Source of the DNA: Pulveribacter suum
GTDB lineage: Bacteria; Pseudomonadota; Gammaproteobacteria; Burkholderiales; Burkholderiaceae_C
DNA: 64,000 nt
Direction: 5' to 3'
Assembly: GCF_003013695.1 (NCBI RefSeq)
Contig: NZ_CP027792.1
Span: 1,198,501 to 1,262,500 of the forward strand
Numbering within the stretch: position 1 is the first letter of the stretch; every line of letters begins with the position of its first letter. The notes beneath the pieces are model-generated. The model saw only the letters and a list, made by a program, of their open reading frames with translations. It searched no databases and was not told the origin of the DNA. Shown here one piece after another: positions 35,147 to 44,283 of the stretch. A program made the position numbers and the translations under genes.

Positions 35147-36124
35147 TCACATCAGCAAGTGCTCGCCCGCGTTGTCCCCGCCCAGGATGACGTAGTTCAC
35201 CTTGCGGATGTCCATGAGCCGGGTGCCGCCGGAGTAGCTGATGGAGCTTTGCACGTCCTGCTCCATTTCGATGAGCGTATCGGCCAGGCGGCCCTTGATG
35301 GGCTCCAGGATGCGCTTGCCTTCCACGTGCCTGTATTCACCCTTGTTGAAGTCGGAGGCCGAGCCGTAGTACTCCTTGAAGCGCTGCCCGTCCACTTCCA
35401 CGCTCTGGCCGGGCGACTCTTCATGGCCCGCGAACAGCGAGCCGATCATGACCATGGTGGCGCCAAAGCGGATGCTCTTGGCGATGTCGCCGTGGCTCCT
35501 GATGCCGCCGTCGGCAATGATGGGCTTCGTGGCCACGCGCGCGCACCACTTCAGGGCCGACAGCTGCCAGCCGCCCGTGCCAAAACCGGTTTTCAGCTTG
35601 GTGATGCAGACCTTGCCCGGGCCGATGCCGACCTTGGTGGCATCTGCGCCCCAGTTCTCCAGGTCGATCACGGCCTCGGGCGTGCCCACGTTGCCGGCGA
35701 TCACGAAGGCGCGGGGCAGCTTGGCCTTCAGGTAGCCGATCATCTCCTTGACGGTGTCGGCGTGGCCGTGGGCGATGTCGATGGTGATGTATTCGGGGCA
35801 CAGGCCTTCGGCCACGAAGCGGTCCACCGTTTCGTAGTCGGGCTTTTTCACACCCAGGGAGATCGAGGCGAAGCACCCTTTGGCCTGCATCTCACGCACG
35901 AACTGCACGTTGTCCAGGTCGAACCGGTGCATGACGTAGAAATAGCCATTTTGCGCCAGCCAGCTGCAGATCTGCTCATCCACCACCGTCTTCATGTTGG
36001 AGGGCATGACCGGCAGCCTGAAGCTGCGCCCGCCCAGCTCCACGCTCGTGTCGCACTCCGAGCGGCTTTGCACGCGGCACTTGCGCGGCAGCAGCAGGAT
36101 GTTGTCGTAGTCGAAGATTTCCAT
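35147..36124 (-). CDS. guaC: GMP reductase
   Basis: 325 aa from ATG 36124 ([18 protein letters not shown]). Converts GMP to IMP with NADPH. IMPDH/GMPR barrel with the catalytic-cysteine loop [34 protein letters not shown], and the flap segment [22 protein letters not shown]. No CBS domains, which separates it from IMP dehydrogenase, and the loop matches the Bacillus-type GuaC. Its leader contains a terminator/antiterminator-like arrangement at 36212-36260. AGGAG lies 13 nt before the ATG. Confidence 0.94.
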   Translation of the reverse strand: MEIFDYDNILLLPRKCRVQSRSECDTSVELGGRSFRLPVMPSNMKTVVDEQICSWLAQNGYFYVMHRFDLDNVQFVREMQAKGCFASISLGVKKPDYETVDRFVAEGLCPEYITIDIAHGHADTVKEMIGYLKAKLPRAFVIAGNVGTPEAVIDLENWGADATKVGIGPGKVCITKLKTGFGTGGWQLSALKWCARVATKPIIADGGIRSHGDIAKSIRFGATMVMIGSLFAGHEESPGQSVEVDGQRFKEYYGSASDFNKGEYRHVEGKRILEPIKGRLADTLIEMEQDVQSSISYSGGTRLMDIRKVNYVILGGDNAGEHLLM

Positions 36125-36211
36125 GAGGTTCCAAGCTCCTGTGAAGGGTCGCGCGGCAAGGGATTTCGCGGCGCGAGAAGGGCGCTTGGCTCGCGCTCCG
36201 GTTTCCTGTGC

Positions 36212-36272
36212 TGCCCGGCCTGCGGGCATAAAAAAACCGGGCGCAAGAAACTTGGGCCCGGTGCTTGATTGT
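36212..36272 (-). promoter_or_regulatory. guaC leader: promoter-proximal terminator with alternative pairing
   Basis: On the minus strand a TACAAT (36272-36267) is followed by CCGGGC (36260-36255), which pairs with GCCCGG (36241-36236) and seven Ts (36235-36229): an intrinsic terminator right after the start point. Downstream CCGGGC (36217-36212) can pair with the same GCCCGG instead, or with GCCCG at 36226-36222. This looks like an attenuator about 90 nt before guaC. Confidence 0.5.
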
Positions 36273-36310
36273 ACGGGCACGCTGCAAGTCCCTTGGCGGC
36301 GGGGCCTTTC

Positions 36311-36316
36311 TACAAT
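36311..36316 (+). promoter_or_regulatory. -10 element of a probably leaderless uvrD transcript
   Basis: TACAAT ends 7 nt before the uvrD ATG at 36324, with no Shine-Dalgarno between, placing transcription start at or next to the ATG. Confidence 0.55.
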
Positions 36317-36323
36317 CGGGCGC

Positions 36324-38741
36324 ATGCCCCCTCTTGATTCGAACGCTGGCGCCTTGGCGCCTTTTGGTGCTGGCGCGCCGTTGCCCCTGCTGGAGCACCT
36401 CAATCCCGAACAGCTGGCCGCCGTGACGCTGCCGGCCGGCCATGCGCTGATCCTGGCCGGGGCAGGCTCCGGCAAGACGCGGGTGCTCACCACCCGCATC
36501 GCCTGGCTGTTGCAGACCGGCCAGGCCTCGCCCGGTGGCATCCTGGCCGTCACCTTCACCAACAAGGCCGCCAAGGAGATGGTGGCGCGCCTGTCGGGCA
36601 TGCTGCCGATCAACGTGCGCGGCATGTGGATCGGCACCTTTCACGGCCTGTGCAACCGCATGCTGCGCGCACACCACAAGCTGGCAGGCCTGCCAGCGAC
36701 TTTCCAGATCCTGGACACGCAAGACCAGCTCTCGGCCATCAAGCGCCTGTGCAAGCAGCACAAGGTGGACGAGGAGCGTTTCCCGCCCAAGCAGCTGGTG
36801 TGGTTCATCGCCGGCTGCAAGGAAGAAGGCATGCGCCCCAAGGACGTGCCGGTGCGCGACCAGGAGACCGAAAGGAAGGTCGAGCTGTACCAGCTGTACG
36901 AGCAGCAGTGCCAGCGTGAGGGCGTGGTGGACTTTGGCGAGCTGATGCTGCGCTCCTATGAGCTGCTGCGGGACAACGATGCCGTGCGCGCCCACTACCA
37001 AAGGCGCTTCTCGCACATCCTGGTCGATGAGTTCCAGGACACCAATCGCCTGCAGTACGCCTGGCTCAAGCAGCTCGCCGGCGATACCGTGGACGGGCAG
37101 CTGCAGGCCCCGGGCAGCGTGATCGCCGTGGGCGATGACGACCAGAGCATCTACGCCTTTCGCGGCGCGCGCGTGGGCAACATGCAGGACTTCGTGCGCG
37201 AGTTCGGCGTGCAGCGCACCATCAAGCTGGAGCAGAACTACCGCAGTTACAGCAACATCCTGGACTGCGCCAATGCGCTGATCGACCACAACCAGGGCCG
37301 GCTGGGCAAGAACCTGCGCACGACCCAGGGCCCGGGCGAGCCGGTGCGCATCCACGAGGCGCAGACCGACCTGGCCGAGGCGCACTGGATGGTCGAGGAG
37401 ATCCGCAATCTGGTGAAGGGGGATGAGGCGCCGCGCCGCGAGATCGCCGTGCTCTACCGCAGCAACGCGCAAAGCCGGGTGATCGAATCCACCCTGTTCA
37501 ACGCCGGCGTGCCCTACCGCGTGTACGGCGGCCTGCGATTTTTCGAGCGGGCGGAAGTCAAGCATGCCCTGGCCTACCTGCGCCTGCTGGAGAACCCGCA
37601 CGACGACACCAGCTTTTTGCGCGTGGTGAACTTTCCGCCGCGTGGCATCGGCGCGCGCACGCTGGAGCAGCTGCAGGACGCAGCACGCGCCGCCGGCTGC
37701 TCGCTGCACGACGCCGTGAGCACCATGACCGGGCGGGCCGGCGCCAACCTCACCGCCTTCGTGGCGCTGGTGGAGGTGATGCACGAGGGCTCCCAAGGGC
37801 AGAACCTGCGCGGCATCATCGGCCAGATGCTGCAGGCCAGCGGCCTGGTGGAGCATTACCGAAACGACAAGGAAGGCGCCGATCGGCTGGAAAACCTGGA
37901 AGAGCTGGTCAACGCGGCCGAGAGCTTTGTGACCCAGGAAGGCTTCGGCCGCGACGCCGTGGCGCTGCCGCTGGATGAGCAGCGCCCGGCGCTGACGCAA
38001 AGCCCCGCCAGCCAGGGCCTGGACGCCAGCCTGCCCATGGCCGGCCCCACGGAGAGCATCGACGCCGAGACCGGCGAGACGCTGTCGCCCTTGGCGGCCT
38101 TCCTCACCCATGCGGCGCTGGAGGCCGGCGACAATCAGGCCCAGGCAGGGCAGGACGCTGTGCAGCTGATGACCGTGCACGCCAGCAAGGGGCTGGAATT
38201 CGACTGCGTCTTCATCGGCGGACTGGAGGAGGGCCTGTTTCCGCATGAGAACGCCATGGGCGAGCGCGCCGGGCTGGAAGAAGAACGCCGGCTGATGTAC
38301 GTCGCCATCACCCGCGCCAGGAAGCGCCTGTACCTGAGCCATTCGCAGACGCGGATGCTGCACGGCCAGACCCGCTACAACGTGCGCAGCCGCTTCTTCG
38401 ACGAACTGCCAGAAGGCGCCCTGAAGTGGCTTACGCCGCGCCAGTCCGGCTTTGGCAGCTTTGCTCCTTTTTCAGGAGCTGCCAGCGCTTACAGGGCGGG
38501 CGCTAGAGGCGGATTTGGCTATCAACCGGAGAGCTTGGCCAGTCCGCCCGTGCCGCAGCGCAAGGAAGCCCCTGGCCACGGTCTGCGTGCCGGCACGGCG
38601 GTGTTTCACAACAAGTTCGGCGAAGGCAAGGTGCTGGCCATCGAGGGGGAGGGCGACGACGCCCGCGCCCAGGTGAATTTTCCGCGCCACGGCACCAAAT
38701 GGCTGGCGCTCGCCGTAGCCAAGCTCACCATCGTCGAGTAG
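36324..38741 (+). CDS. uvrD: UvrD/PcrA-type DNA helicase II
   Basis: 805 aa superfamily-1A 3'-5' helicase of nucleotide-excision and mismatch repair. Motifs: [15 protein letters not shown] (I), [10 protein letters not shown] (Ia), [13 protein letters not shown] (II), [13 protein letters not shown] (III), LEQNYRS (IV), [14 protein letters not shown] (V) and [19 protein letters not shown] (VI). The C-terminal TudorR-like domain is kept ([19 protein letters not shown]). Between them a dispersed repeat (38463-38525) is read in frame. Longer upstream readings cross the guaC leader and are spurious. Converges with the lipoprotein gene 9 bp away. Confidence 0.95.
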   Translation: MPPLDSNAGALAPFGAGAPLPLLEHLNPEQLAAVTLPAGHALILAGAGSGKTRVLTTRIAWLLQTGQASPGGILAVTFTNKAAKEMVARLSGMLPINVRGMWIGTFHGLCNRMLRAHHKLAGLPATFQILDTQDQLSAIKRLCKQHKVDEERFPPKQLVWFIAGCKEEGMRPKDVPVRDQETERKVELYQLYEQQCQREGVVDFGELMLRSYELLRDNDAVRAHYQRRFSHILVDEFQDTNRLQYAWLKQLAGDTVDGQLQAPGSVIAVGDDDQSIYAFRGARVGNMQDFVREFGVQRTIKLEQNYRSYSNILDCANALIDHNQGRLGKNLRTTQGPGEPVRIHEAQTDLAEAHWMVEEIRNLVKGDEAPRREIAVLYRSNAQSRVIESTLFNAGVPYRVYGGLRFFERAEVKHALAYLRLLENPHDDTSFLRVVNFPPRGIGARTLEQLQDAARAAGCSLHDAVSTMTGRAGANLTAFVALVEVMHEGSQGQNLRGIIGQMLQASGLVEHYRNDKEGADRLENLEELVNAAESFVTQEGFGRDAVALPLDEQRPALTQSPASQGLDASLPMAGPTESIDAETGETLSPLAAFLTHAALEAGDNQAQAGQDAVQLMTVHASKGLEFDCVFIGGLEEGLFPHENAMGERAGLEEERRLMYVAITRARKRLYLSHSQTRMLHGQTRYNVRSRFFDELPEGALKWLTPRQSGFGSFAPFSGAASAYRAGARGGFGYQPESLASPPVPQRKEAPGHGLRAGTAVFHNKFGEGKVLAIEGEGDDARAQVNFPRHGTKWLALAVAKLTIVE
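38463..38525 (+). repeat. Dispersed repeat, in-frame copy inside uvrD
   Basis: Contains AGGAGCTGCCAGCGCTTACA, then GGGCGGGCGCTAGAGGCGGATTTGGCT. Encodes a glycine/alanine-rich linker ([18 protein letters not shown]) between the helicase core and the C-terminal domain. Confidence 0.8.
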
Positions 38742-38750
38742 AGCCGGGCG

Positions 38751-39368
38751 TCACACCGGCAGGCAGCGCACCGAGGCGCCGGCGGCGGGCAGCTTCTCCG
38801 CAAACCAGCCACTGCGCTCGGGGGACAGCAGCGCCGCCAGCTGCTGCATGACCACCACCTCGCTGCCCTCGGCAGCGTTGCGGTAGCACTCGCCCAGCAC
38901 CTGCAGCGTGGCGCGCAGGGCCTGGGCCTGGGGCGCATCGGTCTTGTCCAGGCCGGCCAGGTGCTGCTGCAGCCAGGCTTCGTAGCCGGCCAGGTCCTGG
39001 GCAGGCAATTTGTCGCGTTCGGCCTGCGGAATCATCGTGCCGTACAGCGCTTGCAGGCTGGTCGCGCCCGGCTGGCCCAGGTGCAGTGCAGCGTCGTAAC
39101 GCGTCTCGAAGGCACCCTGGCGGTAAATCACCTGACGCACCTGGTAGCGCAGCGCGCCACGCTCGCCGGCCAGCGTGCGCACCAGCTGGCGGGCCGCTTC
39201 ATTGGCTGGATCCTGGGCGAACTGGGTCTGCAGAGCCTTATGGATCTGCGCGTCCGATGGGAAGGCGATGGCCGGGCCCGCTTCCTGGCGGGAGCATCCC
39301 TGCACTGCCAGCAGGATGCTTCCTATCAGGAGCAGGATGGAATACCGTTTCCGGTAAGGCATTTTCAT
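38751..39368 (-). CDS. Predicted lipoprotein of unknown function
   Basis: 205 aa from ATG 39368, with a basic N-terminus, hydrophobic core and lipobox AVQGC (Cys25). The mature part is helical and charged (FAQDPANEAARQLVRTLAGE, LQALYGTMIPQAERDKLPAQ); no family was recognised. It is transcribed divergently from the secreted-repeat locus, with which it shares the AT-rich 372-bp promoter region, so a role in that system is possible but unproven. Another ATG two codons downstream could be the start. Confidence 0.7.
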   Translation of the reverse strand: MKMPYRKRYSILLLIGSILLAVQGCSRQEAGPAIAFPSDAQIHKALQTQFAQDPANEAARQLVRTLAGERGALRYQVRQVIYRQGAFETRYDAALHLGQPGATSLQALYGTMIPQAERDKLPAQDLAGYEAWLQQHLAGLDKTDAPQAQALRATLQVLGECYRNAAEGSEVVVMQQLAALLSPERSGWFAEKLPAAGASVRCLPV

Positions 39369-39740
39369 GGCGGATTTTTGAAAAAGCTGAAGGAGTGAAA
39401 GCATTTTCATTAAGGAAAATGACGCCAAATCGCCTTATTGGTTTGGACATTATTCAAAGTGTAACCAATCGATTAATCAATAGGGGTAATCGGTCTCTCC
39501 AGCGGCATTGGTTACCCAGCTACATGTAAAAGATAATTTCTTTGTAAGCGGCAGAAGGGTGTGTACGGCCTTGAACTGGGGGATTGGTTGTAACAGCAAT
39601 AGTGAATGTCAGTGCTCGCGCACCTGACGAAGGGAACTTTCAACGTTTGCTTACGGCCTGCCTGGAGTCACCGCCAAGAATCCGCTCGCAGCCCGAGGGC
39701 CGCTTCATCTCCGACACCCCAACCGAAAGGAAATCCCGAA
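39369..39740. promoter_or_regulatory. AT-rich divergent promoter region with four ATTGGTT motifs
   Basis: 372 bp, clearly lower in GC than its surroundings. ATTGGTT occurs at 39437 (+), 39463-39469 (-, as AACCAAT), 39507 (+) and 39583 (+). The second and third extend to a 9-bp inverted repeat GTAACCAAT (39461-39469)/ATTGGTTAC (39507-39515). This looks like a transcription-factor binding array for the downstream surface-protein locus, the divergent lipoprotein gene, or both. Confidence 0.5.
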
Positions 39741-40100
39741 ATGCGCAAGATTGCTATGACCGCCGTTGCTGCCGTATCCCTGGTCTGCGGCACCGCCTTT
39801 GCCCAAAGCGGCAACGTGACCATTCCCGGCCTGCTGTCCGGCAAGGGCTCGTCCGGCTCGGAAATCACCAACAGCCGCATCACCGTGACCGGCAACAAGG
39901 CCACCAACGTGATTGCCGGCGGCGGCAAGGCTGGCATCAAGGTGGCCGAGGTGTCCATGGAAGGCGTGGCCAACGTCAACAGCATCAACATCACCGGCTC
40001 CAAGATCCGCAATTCGGAGATCACCGTCAGCGGCAACGAGGCCACCGACATCAAGGCCATTGGCGGCACTGCCAACGTCAACAGCATCAACATCAACTGA
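39741..40100 (+). CDS. Small secreted GN-repeat protein (candidate fibre subunit)
   Basis: 119 aa. Signal peptide MRKIAMTAVAAVSLVCGTAF, cleaved after residue 21. The mature 98 residues contain two copies of the locus repeat: SRITVTGNKATNVIAGGG with VANVNSINITG, and SEITVSGNEATDIKAIGG with TANVNSININ. The alternating polar/hydrophobic pattern predicts stacked beta strands, as in curlins. No known family was recognised. AAAGGAAAT precedes the ATG. First gene of the locus, 68 bp before the giant repeat protein. My reading is a minor or nucleating subunit of a surface fibre. Confidence 0.75.
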   Translation: MRKIAMTAVAAVSLVCGTAFAQSGNVTIPGLLSGKGSSGSEITNSRITVTGNKATNVIAGGGKAGIKVAEVSMEGVANVNSINITGSKIRNSEITVSGNEATDIKAIGGTANVNSININ

Positions 40101-40168
40101 CCGCACGCGGTCCGCGGCATGGCCCCGCCGGGCGGGGCGGCCTGCCTGGCTCAACGAAGGATGTGTGG

Positions 40169-43100
40169 ATGCAAGCGAAGAACCGTGCGTTGGCACTGAC
40201 CGGCCTGGCCGCCCTGACGGCGGCCTTGCCGCTGGGCGCAGCGGCGCAGGAATCGATGCTCGCCGGCCTGGGCTGGCATCGCAACAGCCCAGGCTCCGAG
40301 GTCGACGGCCAGAGCGAGGTGCGGGTGCAGGGCAACCGTTCCAGCGCCCAGGTGGTCTCCACGGGCGGCAAGGGCTCGGCCCTGGCCAATGCCGGCATGC
40401 AGGTGGACCTGGCCGGCACGGCGCAGGCCAACGTGGCCGGCCTGGCCGCCATGCAGCTGCGCCAGTCACGCGTGCAGGTGCTGGGCAATGAGGTCGCGGG
40501 CTTCGTCACGGCGCTGGGCGGCGCGGCCACGGCCAACGCCGTGCTGGCAGCCAGCAGCACAGGGCCCCGGCAACTCACCGCCAGCAGCCTGCAGGTGGTG
40601 GGCAACCGCGCATCCAACGTCTCCGCCTTCGGCGCCAAGAGCGAAGTGCTGCTGGGTACGGGCTCGCTGCAGTTGCCCGGGCGGGCGACGGCCAATTCAG
40701 TGCTGCTGGACGCCACAGCCATGCGGCAATCCCATATCACCTTGAGCGGCAACCAGGCCAACGAGATCACGTCCATTGGAGGCTCCGCCCTGGGCAATGC
40801 CGTGACGGCCGCGCGCAGCGAGCTGACGCGCACCGAGGTGGTGCAGGCGGGCAACCGGGCGCACGACGTGCGTGCCGGCGGCGGCGCGGCCGGCGTGGGG
40901 CGGGGCACCATCGCGCAGGTGGAACTGGCCGGCGTGGCCGCGGCCAATGCCCTGACCCTGGCCAGCAGCAGCCTGACCGATGCCCGCGTGCTGCAGACGG
41001 ACAACCAGGCCGCGGGCGTCGCTGCCGACGGCGGCAGTGCGCTGGCCAATTCCATCAGCCTGTCCGAGCACCGGGCGGGCAGCAACTACCAGGCCACGCT
41101 GGCGGGCAACACAGCCACTGGCGTGCGTGCCTGGGGCGGCGCGGCCTCGGTGCTGCGCGGTGCGCTGGCGGACGTGCGGATGTCCGCGGCCGCACTGGCC
41201 AACAGTATTTCGGTGCTGCGCGGCAGCCTGCAGGATGCGCCGCGGCACGACGTGGCGGGCAACCGCGCCGACACGGTGGTTGCCACTGGCGGCGCCGCCG
41301 TGGCCAACAGCCTGTGGCTGGACGACGCCTCGGTGGCCGGCGGCCAGGTGCTGATCGCTGGCAACACGGCGGCCCAGGTCAGCACCGTGGGCGGCTCAGG
41401 CAGCATCGGTGGCGGCGCCGTGGCCGGCTTCGAGGGCAACGGGCGCGCGCTGGCCAACACCGTAGCGGCTGACCGCCAGTCCACCCTGGCCCAGGCCCAG
41501 GTGGCGCTGGCCGGCAACACGGCGCAGCAGGTCACGGGCCGCGGCGGCTTGGCGGCCGCCAACAGCCTGCTGGTCAGCGAAGGGCGGGTGCAGCAGTCCG
41601 CCGTGGCGCTGGCGGGCAACCAGGCCCAAGGCGTCAGCTCCACCGGCTACGCCATGCAGGCGGGCGCGGGGGTGCTGTTCACCGCCACCCAGAGCAGCAG
41701 CGCGCTGGCCAATGCGCTGGCCGTGACGGGGTCGCAGCTGGATGCCGCCAGCCTTGCCATTGCCGGCAACCGCGCGGCGCAGGTGCAGGCGCAGGGCGGC
41801 GTGGCCATGGCCAACAGCGTGGCGCTGGAGGACGGGGGCGGGCGGTCCGCACGGCTGTCGGCCGCGGGCGCGCTGGCGGGCAACACGGCTTCCGCCATTT
41901 CGGCCAGGGCCAGCTCCGCGTCGGCCGGGGCCGGGGTGGCTTCGCGCAGCGCCAGCGCGCGCGCGGCGGCCAACGCCCTGGTGCTGCACGACGGCGCCGC
42001 GGCGGATGCCGCCTCGGCCTGGACCATCGTTGGCAACCAGGCGACGGGCGTGCATGCCGACGGGGGCACGGCCCTGGTCAACGCGCTGGCCGGCTACCGC
42101 GGCGCGCGGCTGCAGGGCAGCACCGTGGTGCTGGCGGGCAACGCCGCGCAGGAGGTGCGCGCCGAGGGCGGTGCGTCGCAGGTGCTGGGCGTGGGCTCCA
42201 AGGGCAATGGCGTGCTGGCAGCCAATGCGCTGTACATGGATGGGCCGTCGTCCACCCTGCTGTCCAACTCGTCCCTGCTGGTGGCGGGCAACCAGGTGCG
42301 CCAGCTGCAGGCGCAGGGCGGCCGTGTCAACGCCAACGCGCTGGCGCTCAACGGGCAGGCGCAGGTGCAGGGCAGCAGCGTGGTGCTGGCCGGCAACACC
42401 GCCTCGGACGTGCGCAGCCAGGGCCGCGAGGGCACGGTGGCCGGCTTGGCTGCCTGGGGCAAGGGAGTAGGGCAGGCCAACGCCAATGCCGTGCAGGCCC
42501 TGGCCGAGCTGCGTGCTGCCAGCCTGGTGCTGGCCGGCAACCAGGCCGCTGGCGTGCGCGCCAACGAAGGCCTGGCCGCGGCCAACAGCGTGGTGCAGGG
42601 CGCAGGCAGCATGTCTGGCGTGCAGGTGGGCATTGCCGGCAATACGTCCGGCAACGTGCAGTCCGACGGCGGCCAGCCGGCGCTGGCCAGCAGCCTGTAC
42701 ACGGAAGGCGCCATCAGCGGCAGCGCCGTGCAGATCGTGGCCAACCAGGGCAGCGCATCGTCAAGCGGTGGGCAAGCGGGCCTGAGCAGCAGCGTGCGTG
42801 TGCGCCAGGGTGCCAGCGTGCGCGGCTCGCAGGTCGCGGTGGCGGGCAACCAGGGCAGCGCGCAGCGCGGTACGGCCCACAGCGTGGACGTGGCCGGCTC
42901 TCTGCAGGGCGGCAGCATCACCATCTTGGGCAACCAGGGCCGGGCCGACGCGGGCGGCGTGGTCAGCAGCGTGGTAGGCAAGGGCCGCATCACGGGCAGC
43001 CAGATCGCGCTGCTGGGCAACAGCGGCTCGGCCAGCGGCGGCAGCGTCAACAGCGTGCGCAACAACGGCTCGCTGAGCGCGGCGCAGATCACCATTCTGG

Positions 43101-43723
43101 GCAACCAGGGCAGCGCGCAGGGCGGCGGCCAGGTCAACATGCTGGACAACAGCGGCACCGCCAGCGCGGCGCAGGTACTCATCGCCGGCAACACCGGCAG
43201 CGCCCGGGGCGGCGGGCTGGTCAACAGCGTGCGCAACAGCGGCAGCATCCGCGGCGCCAACATCGTCATCTCCGGCAACCAGGGCAGCGCCACGGGCGGG
43301 GGCACGGTCAACAGCGTGGACAACCGCGGCCTGCTGACGGGCAACGTGGTCATTGCCGGCAATCGCGGCGGCGCCACCATGGGGGGCACGGTGAACTCTG
43401 TGGTCAACCAGGGCGTGCTTGCCGGCACCGTGGCCATCATCGGCAACCAGGGCAGGGCGCTGGCCGGCGGGGTGTCCAACTCGCTCATCAACCAGGGCGT
43501 GGTGACTGGCGCCGTGACCATCGTGGGCAACTCCACGGCCGCGGCGGCAGGCATGACCTCGGGCAGCGTGCGCAACGTCGGCGGGGCCATCACCGGCGTG
43601 GCCGGCGTGGCCGGCAATGCGGCCTTCGCGGCCAACCCCGGCTATACCTACGCCGTGCCCTCCTCGGGCGTGGTGAACCAGTCGGTCACGGTGCTGCCGG
43701 CGGTCAACCTGCTGAGCATGTAG
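40169..43723 (+). CDS. Giant secreted GN-repeat protein (candidate major adhesin)
   Basis: 1184 aa from ATG 40169 with a Sec signal peptide ending near AAAQ. Almost the whole protein is a ~30-residue repeat. In the N-terminal two thirds it reads approximately VxLAGNxAxxVxAxGGxAxANSVxL. From about residue 850 it changes to a register like ITILGNQGSAxGGGxVNSVxNxG. The pattern predicts a long beta-solenoid or amyloid-like stack. There is no autotransporter barrel, no YadA-type anchor, no cysteine-rich region and no C-terminal sorting signal, so it needs a separate exporter; the CsgG-like gene 560 bp downstream is the obvious candidate. It resembles holdfast adhesin HfaD in context, but I cannot show homology. 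Confidence 0.78.
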   Translation: MQAKNRALALTGLAALTAALPLGAAAQESMLAGLGWHRNSPGSEVDGQSEVRVQGNRSSAQVVSTGGKGSALANAGMQVDLAGTAQANVAGLAAMQLRQSRVQVLGNEVAGFVTALGGAATANAVLAASSTGPRQLTASSLQVVGNRASNVSAFGAKSEVLLGTGSLQLPGRATANSVLLDATAMRQSHITLSGNQANEITSIGGSALGNAVTAARSELTRTEVVQAGNRAHDVRAGGGAAGVGRGTIAQVELAGVAAANALTLASSSLTDARVLQTDNQAAGVAADGGSALANSISLSEHRAGSNYQATLAGNTATGVRAWGGAASVLRGALADVRMSAAALANSISVLRGSLQDAPRHDVAGNRADTVVATGGAAVANSLWLDDASVAGGQVLIAGNTAAQVSTVGGSGSIGGGAVAGFEGNGRALANTVAADRQSTLAQAQVALAGNTAQQVTGRGGLAAANSLLVSEGRVQQSAVALAGNQAQGVSSTGYAMQAGAGVLFTATQSSSALANALAVTGSQLDAASLAIAGNRAAQVQAQGGVAMANSVALEDGGGRSARLSAAGALAGNTASAISARASSASAGAGVASRSASARAAANALVLHDGAAADAASAWTIVGNQATGVHADGGTALVNALAGYRGARLQGSTVVLAGNAAQEVRAEGGASQVLGVGSKGNGVLAANALYMDGPSSTLLSNSSLLVAGNQVRQLQAQGGRVNANALALNGQAQVQGSSVVLAGNTASDVRSQGREGTVAGLAAWGKGVGQANANAVQALAELRAASLVLAGNQAAGVRANEGLAAANSVVQGAGSMSGVQVGIAGNTSGNVQSDGGQPALASSLYTEGAISGSAVQIVANQGSASSSGGQAGLSSSVRVRQGASVRGSQVAVAGNQGSAQRGTAHSVDVAGSLQGGSITILGNQGRADAGGVVSSVVGKGRITGSQIALLGNSGSASGGSVNSVRNNGSLSAAQITILGNQGSAQGGGQVNMLDNSGTASAAQVLIAGNTGSARGGGLVNSVRNSGSIRGANIVISGNQGSATGGGTVNSVDNRGLLTGNVVIAGNRGGATMGGTVNSVVNQGVLAGTVAIIGNQGRALAGGVSNSLINQGVVTGAVTIVGNSTAAAAGMTSGSVRNVGGAITGVAGVAGNAAFAANPGYTYAVPSSGVVNQSVTVLPAVNLLSM

Positions 43724-43764
43724 GCGCTGCCGGCCCCGGGATATTTTCGATTCAGGAGTTCTTC

Positions 43765-44190
43765 ATGCAGCCTTTCTCCTTCTTCCTTCGCGGCGCCGCT
43801 GTGGCGCTGGTGCTGTGCGCCGGCGGCGCACAGGCACAGATGGTCAACTACGGCGAGCAGCTGGGCGCCTACAAGGACATGGCGCAAAGCGGCGTGCGCC
43901 TGAACGACGGTGTGTATCCGGCCGTGAGCGCCAAGGCCCGCGTAGCCCGGGCGATCGCGCGCAACACGCTGGTTGACCAGAGCGCGCTGCTGCAGCCCGA
44001 TGGCACGCTGCGCCTGCCCGATAACCAGCAAAACGTGGTCATCCGCACCAACTATTCCGATGTGCAGCGCGGAGCCGATGGTTCGCTGCGCATCGCCAGC
44101 CCCGTCATCCAGGGCAACGTGACGGGCAACGTCACGCTGTACGTGGAAGGCCGTGGCGTGGAAAACATCACCGTGCTCAATTCACGCTGA
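43765..44190 (+). CDS. Small secreted protein of the GN-repeat locus
   Basis: 141 aa. Signal peptide ends near AQAQ (residue 25). The mature protein has a helical N-terminal part (YGEQLGAYKDMAQSGVRLND, then VSAKARVARAIARNTLVDQS) and a beta-rich C-terminus, GNVTGNVTLYVEGRGVENIT, that echoes the GN motifs of the neighbours. Size and position between the giant protein and the CsgG-like gene recall HfaA or CsgF-type accessory proteins; no direct similarity was recognised. Shine-Dalgarno AGGAG 8 nt upstream. Confidence 0.7.
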   Translation: MQPFSFFLRGAAVALVLCAGGAQAQMVNYGEQLGAYKDMAQSGVRLNDGVYPAVSAKARVARAIARNTLVDQSALLQPDGTLRLPDNQQNVVIRTNYSDVQRGADGSLRIASPVIQGNVTGNVTLYVEGRGVENITVLNSR

Positions 44191-44283
44191 TCCGCCAGGC
44201 GGGCGCTGGCCCGCAGGCACACGGCGTGCCGCCGCGCCAGGGAGGTGGCGGCGGCTCGCGTCACCACCAAGACTACAACCACC

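Noticed and set aside
40169..43723. Regular repeats as a possible CRISPR array
   Set aside because: The repetition is at protein level (~30 residues, degenerate at DNA level) inside one long open frame; there are no identical repeats with unique spacers.
40169..43723. Giant repeat protein as an autotransporter or two-partner-secretion adhesin
   Set aside because: There is no C-terminal barrel, no TPS domain or ShlB-type partner, and no extended signal peptide; a CsgG-like gene is adjacent instead.
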